Positions 62,289-64,000 of a stretch of 64,000 nt of DNA are shown here, piece after piece. The stretch lies in assembly GCF_051216895.1 (NCBI RefSeq), contig NZ_JBPKAO010000003.1, positions 124,001 to 188,000 on the forward strand, in the 5' to 3' direction. This stretch comes from Aquipuribacter sp051216895 (lineage in GTDB: Bacteria; Actinomycetota; Actinomycetes; Actinomycetales; JBBAYJ01). The translations under genes and the position numbers were made by a program. Each line of letters begins with the position of its first letter. Positions within the stretch are counted from its first letter, which is position 1. The notes beneath the pieces were generated by a model. That model made no database searches, was not told the DNA's origin, and saw only the letters and a program-made list of their open reading frames with translations.

Positions 62289-62579
62289 TTACCGGCGATA
62301 CGCGTCGCGGCGGTGGGCCACAGACACGACCTGGACGACGAGGCGTCGTTCGATGATTCGGTAGAGCACCCGGTACTCGCCGCGGCGGGCCGACCACAAG
62401 GGCGCCAGCGGCTCGCGCAAGGGCTTGCCGACACGGTGAGGGTCGGCGCGGAGCGGGCCTGCGATGAACTCGAAGGCGGCCGCGGCGACCGCCTCGGGCA
62501 GCTGCTCCTCCAGGGCTCGTCTCGCTGTCCGGGTCAGCAAGACGTCGTAGCCGTCGTCACCGTCCGGGTCCGCGGTCAC
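62289..62579 (-). CDS. RelE/ParE-family toxin
   Basis: 96 aa, GTG 62579 overlapping the antitoxin stop by 4 bp. Same fold and motifs as the toxin at 58927; roughly 55-60% identical by eye. The stop codon TAA lies inside the motif GGTAACCGATCGTCAG (minus strand), which also occurs near 58561 in the other module's neighbourhood. Confidence 0.92.
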   Translation of the reverse strand: MTADPDGDDGYDVLLTRTARRALEEQLPEAVAAAAFEFIAGPLRADPHRVGKPLREPLAPLWSARRGEYRVLYRIIERRLVVQVVSVAHRRDAYRR

Positions 62580-62860
62580 GACCGGAGGCGTCCGCGCTGC
62601 AGCATCGCGGAGCGGACTTCCTCCAGGGTCGAGGTGCGCGCGGCGTCGAGGTCATCGAGCCCGTCCTTCAGGGCCTGCACCTCCTCGGCACGGCTGAGGA
62701 CGTCGACGGTCTCCAGCAATGCGTCGTAGTCCTCGGCGCTGAGGAGTACGGCGGCCCGGTCACCGTTACGGGTGACCTCGAATCTCTCGTGGGTGGTCAC
62801 CGCGGACTCCACGAGCTTGGACAGGTTGGCCCGGGCGTCAGCCAGCGAGAGGGTCGTCAT
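62576..62860 (-). CDS. Phd/YefM-type antitoxin
   Basis: 94 aa from the ATG at 62860. TTLSLADARANLSKLVESAV and GDRAAVLLSAEDYDALLETV are the Phd/YefM half. A TAGAAT box ends seven bases before the ATG, so the mRNA may be leaderless. Confidence 0.92.
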   Translation of the reverse strand: MTTLSLADARANLSKLVESAVTTHERFEVTRNGDRAAVLLSAEDYDALLETVDVLSRAEEVQALKDGLDDLDAARTSTLEEVRSAMLQRGRLRS

Positions 62861-62950
62861 GTACAGGATTCTAGCGCTCGACTGGTCGTGTCAGTAGCCG
62901 ATCGTCAACCGGTGTGCGCCCTCGCCCGAGGGGGCGGTGGCAGGTCGTCG

Positions 62951-63256
62951 CTACGGGATGAAGAGGTCGAAGGCATCGCTGATCGCACGGGCCAGCTCTG
63001 GCTCCTGGTCATCGAAGAGCAGCCCGATGCTCTTCCCAACTGCCTCAGCGGGGACCGTGGTGATGTTGTCGCAGCTGACCACGCTGTCGTGATCGAGGCC
63101 GTTGCGCGGTCCGACGTTGACCTCGCTGGTGATGCCGCGAATGGTGCTCGTGATCGGCGCGACGGTGACCCAGCGCAGCAGGTGCAGCTTCGATTGCCGG
63201 GTCAGTACGAGAGCGGGTCTGTTCTTGTCCAGTTGCACCACGGCGATGCTTCGCAT
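62951..63256 (-). CDS. MazF-like mRNA interferase
   Basis: 101 aa. RSIAVVQLDKNRPALVLTRQ, VTVAPITSTIRGITSEVNVG, then NGLDHDSVVSCDNITTVPAE are the MazF/PemK core with the conserved basic and polar catalytic residues. It begins 21 bp after the stop of the RHH antitoxin. Confidence 0.9.
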   Translation of the reverse strand: MRSIAVVQLDKNRPALVLTRQSKLHLLRWVTVAPITSTIRGITSEVNVGPRNGLDHDSVVSCDNITTVPAEAVGKSIGLLFDDQEPELARAISDAFDLFIP

Positions 63257-63277
63257 GCTGGTCGCCGCTCTCCGGTG

Positions 63278-63523
63278 TCAGTCCAAGACCGGGTGGGAGG
63301 CGCGATCGTGGCCGTGGGGGTGGATGTCGGGGTAGAGCTCCTCGCCGCGTCGCGCGAGCTCGAGGAGCGTGGTCTCCTCAGCCTGGTAGCGCTGCTCGCG
63401 CTGCAAGCGGGCGATGCTCCTGCGGACGGCCTCGGAGCGGTTGGCGGCGCGGCCGGCTGCTACTTCGGCGTCCAACGCGGAGATCTCAGCGTCTTCCAAC
63501 CGGATGGCGATCTGGGTAGACAT
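63278..63523 (-). CDS. Ribbon-helix-helix antitoxin (MazE-like)
   Basis: 81 aa. STQIAIRLEDAEISALDAEV, then NRSEAVRRSIARLQREQRYQ, is a ribbon-helix-helix that binds DNA and, through its C-terminus, the MazF-like toxin. First gene of the pair. Confidence 0.9.
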   Translation of the reverse strand: MSTQIAIRLEDAEISALDAEVAAGRAANRSEAVRRSIARLQREQRYQAEETTLLELARRGEELYPDIHPHGHDRASHPVLD

Positions 63524-63670
63524 GTCTTCAGGCTACCCCGGGTGTCAACCGTTCGGTATGCAGTCCCCGTGTGGTGGTCCGAGGTTCTCTCGCCCAAGTC
63601 CGCAAGCCGATCGGCTGCCGGGATCGGCTACAGCCGCCGCAGCCGCGGCGTCCGATCGGAGAGTCGCAGG

Positions 63671-64000
63671 TCAACGGCGACCGCCGATGTCCCCGTGCCA
63701 GTACTTCGCGTCTTCGCTCGTCGTCCGGAGGATGCTGTCCGGCCCTGAGTCAGCGGGCCAGAACTCGATCAGGTAGGTGTCCACGACGGCCTCGGCGAAC
63801 TCGTCGGCACGCCCAGCGTCCCGGCCCCGAGCACTGACCCGAACCCGGTACCCGCCGGGAGGCAGGTCTAGGGTCCCGCTCGACTCGCCGGCCCACGAAC
63901 ACCAACCCGCCGGGACATCGGCCGGAACGAAGATCGACACCTCGACCACGTCCTCCCAGTCCTCGCCTGGCTCGGCGGGAGCCGCCCCCAACAAGACGAC
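63671..64000 (-). CDS. Partial gene: hypothetical protein
   Basis: The frame runs off the right edge; about 110 C-terminal residues are visible. LDLPPGGYRVRVSARGRDAG, then EAVVDTYLIEFWPADS and DAKYWHGDIG, are familiar from small actinobacterial proteins of unknown function, often near toxin genes. The start lies outside the window. Confidence 0.65.
   Translation of the reverse strand, partial: VVLLGAAPAEPGEDWEDVVEVSIFVPADVPAGWCSWAGESSGTLDLPPGGYRVRVSARGRDAGRADEFAEAVVDTYLIEFWPADSGPDSILRTTSEDAKYWHGDIGGRR

Overview
The window is very GC-rich, uses GTG starts and 4-bp ATGA/GTGA gene overlaps freely, and carries families typical of Actinomycetota (IclR-controlled hut operon, MMPL/YhgE pair, CNNM pair, DivIVA modules, many Phd/VapC/RelE/MazF pairs). 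A soil or plant-associated high-GC actinobacterium fits, also because of an ACC deaminase gene; I cannot name the genus. It is draft assembly: there is a 187-N gap inside a sulfurtransferase gene preceded by poly-G, and a second poly-G tract flanked by a duplicated 87-bp segment inside the MMPL gene. Both look like sequencing or scaffolding artefacts.

Region 1 (about 1-23.3 kb) is metabolic and looks like ordinary chromosome. A TetR regulator leads an operon with an MMPL transporter and a YhgE/Pip-like membrane protein (leftward). Next come a sulfurtransferase, two overlapping CNNM/CorC membrane proteins, and an IclR regulator divergent from the histidine-utilisation operon hutH-(small ORF)-hutU-M20 hydrolase-hutF-hutI. 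Every junction in that operon overlaps or is nearly abutting, and an IclR-type palindrome lies in the divergent promoter. The region ends with a flavodoxin, ACC deaminase, a fatty-acid-CoA ligase, a YjbQ protein and a GAF-EAL protein.

Region 2 (about 23.3-53 kb) is accessory DNA: small genes of unknown function in mixed orientations, long intergenic gaps and patchy lower GC. It holds two large secreted polymorphic toxins, each with a partner gene: an RHS protein with a glycine-zipper tail plus a small membrane protein, and a VWA/thrombospondin-type-3/nuclease protein plus a 366-aa protein. It also has an ArsR-SRPBCC pair, three toxin-antitoxin pairs (RHH-PIN, RHH-Fic/Doc, Phd-PIN), a membrane protein with four DivIVA modules, an intact IS3-family element, an IS110-family transposase remnant, and many small membrane or lipoprotein genes. 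Eight copies of a previously unlabelled interspersed element of about 94 bp, in two subfamilies, lie in intergenic gaps from 27.4 to 50.5 kb.

Region 3 (about 53-64 kb) mixes housekeeping-type genes (alpha/beta hydrolase, HD-STAS protein, MDR oxidoreductase, a TetR-membrane protein-GNAT operon, a DUF1801-like protein, a MOSC protein) with three more toxin-antitoxin pairs: two paralogous Phd-RelE modules and one MazEF-like module. Partial genes run off both ends of the window.
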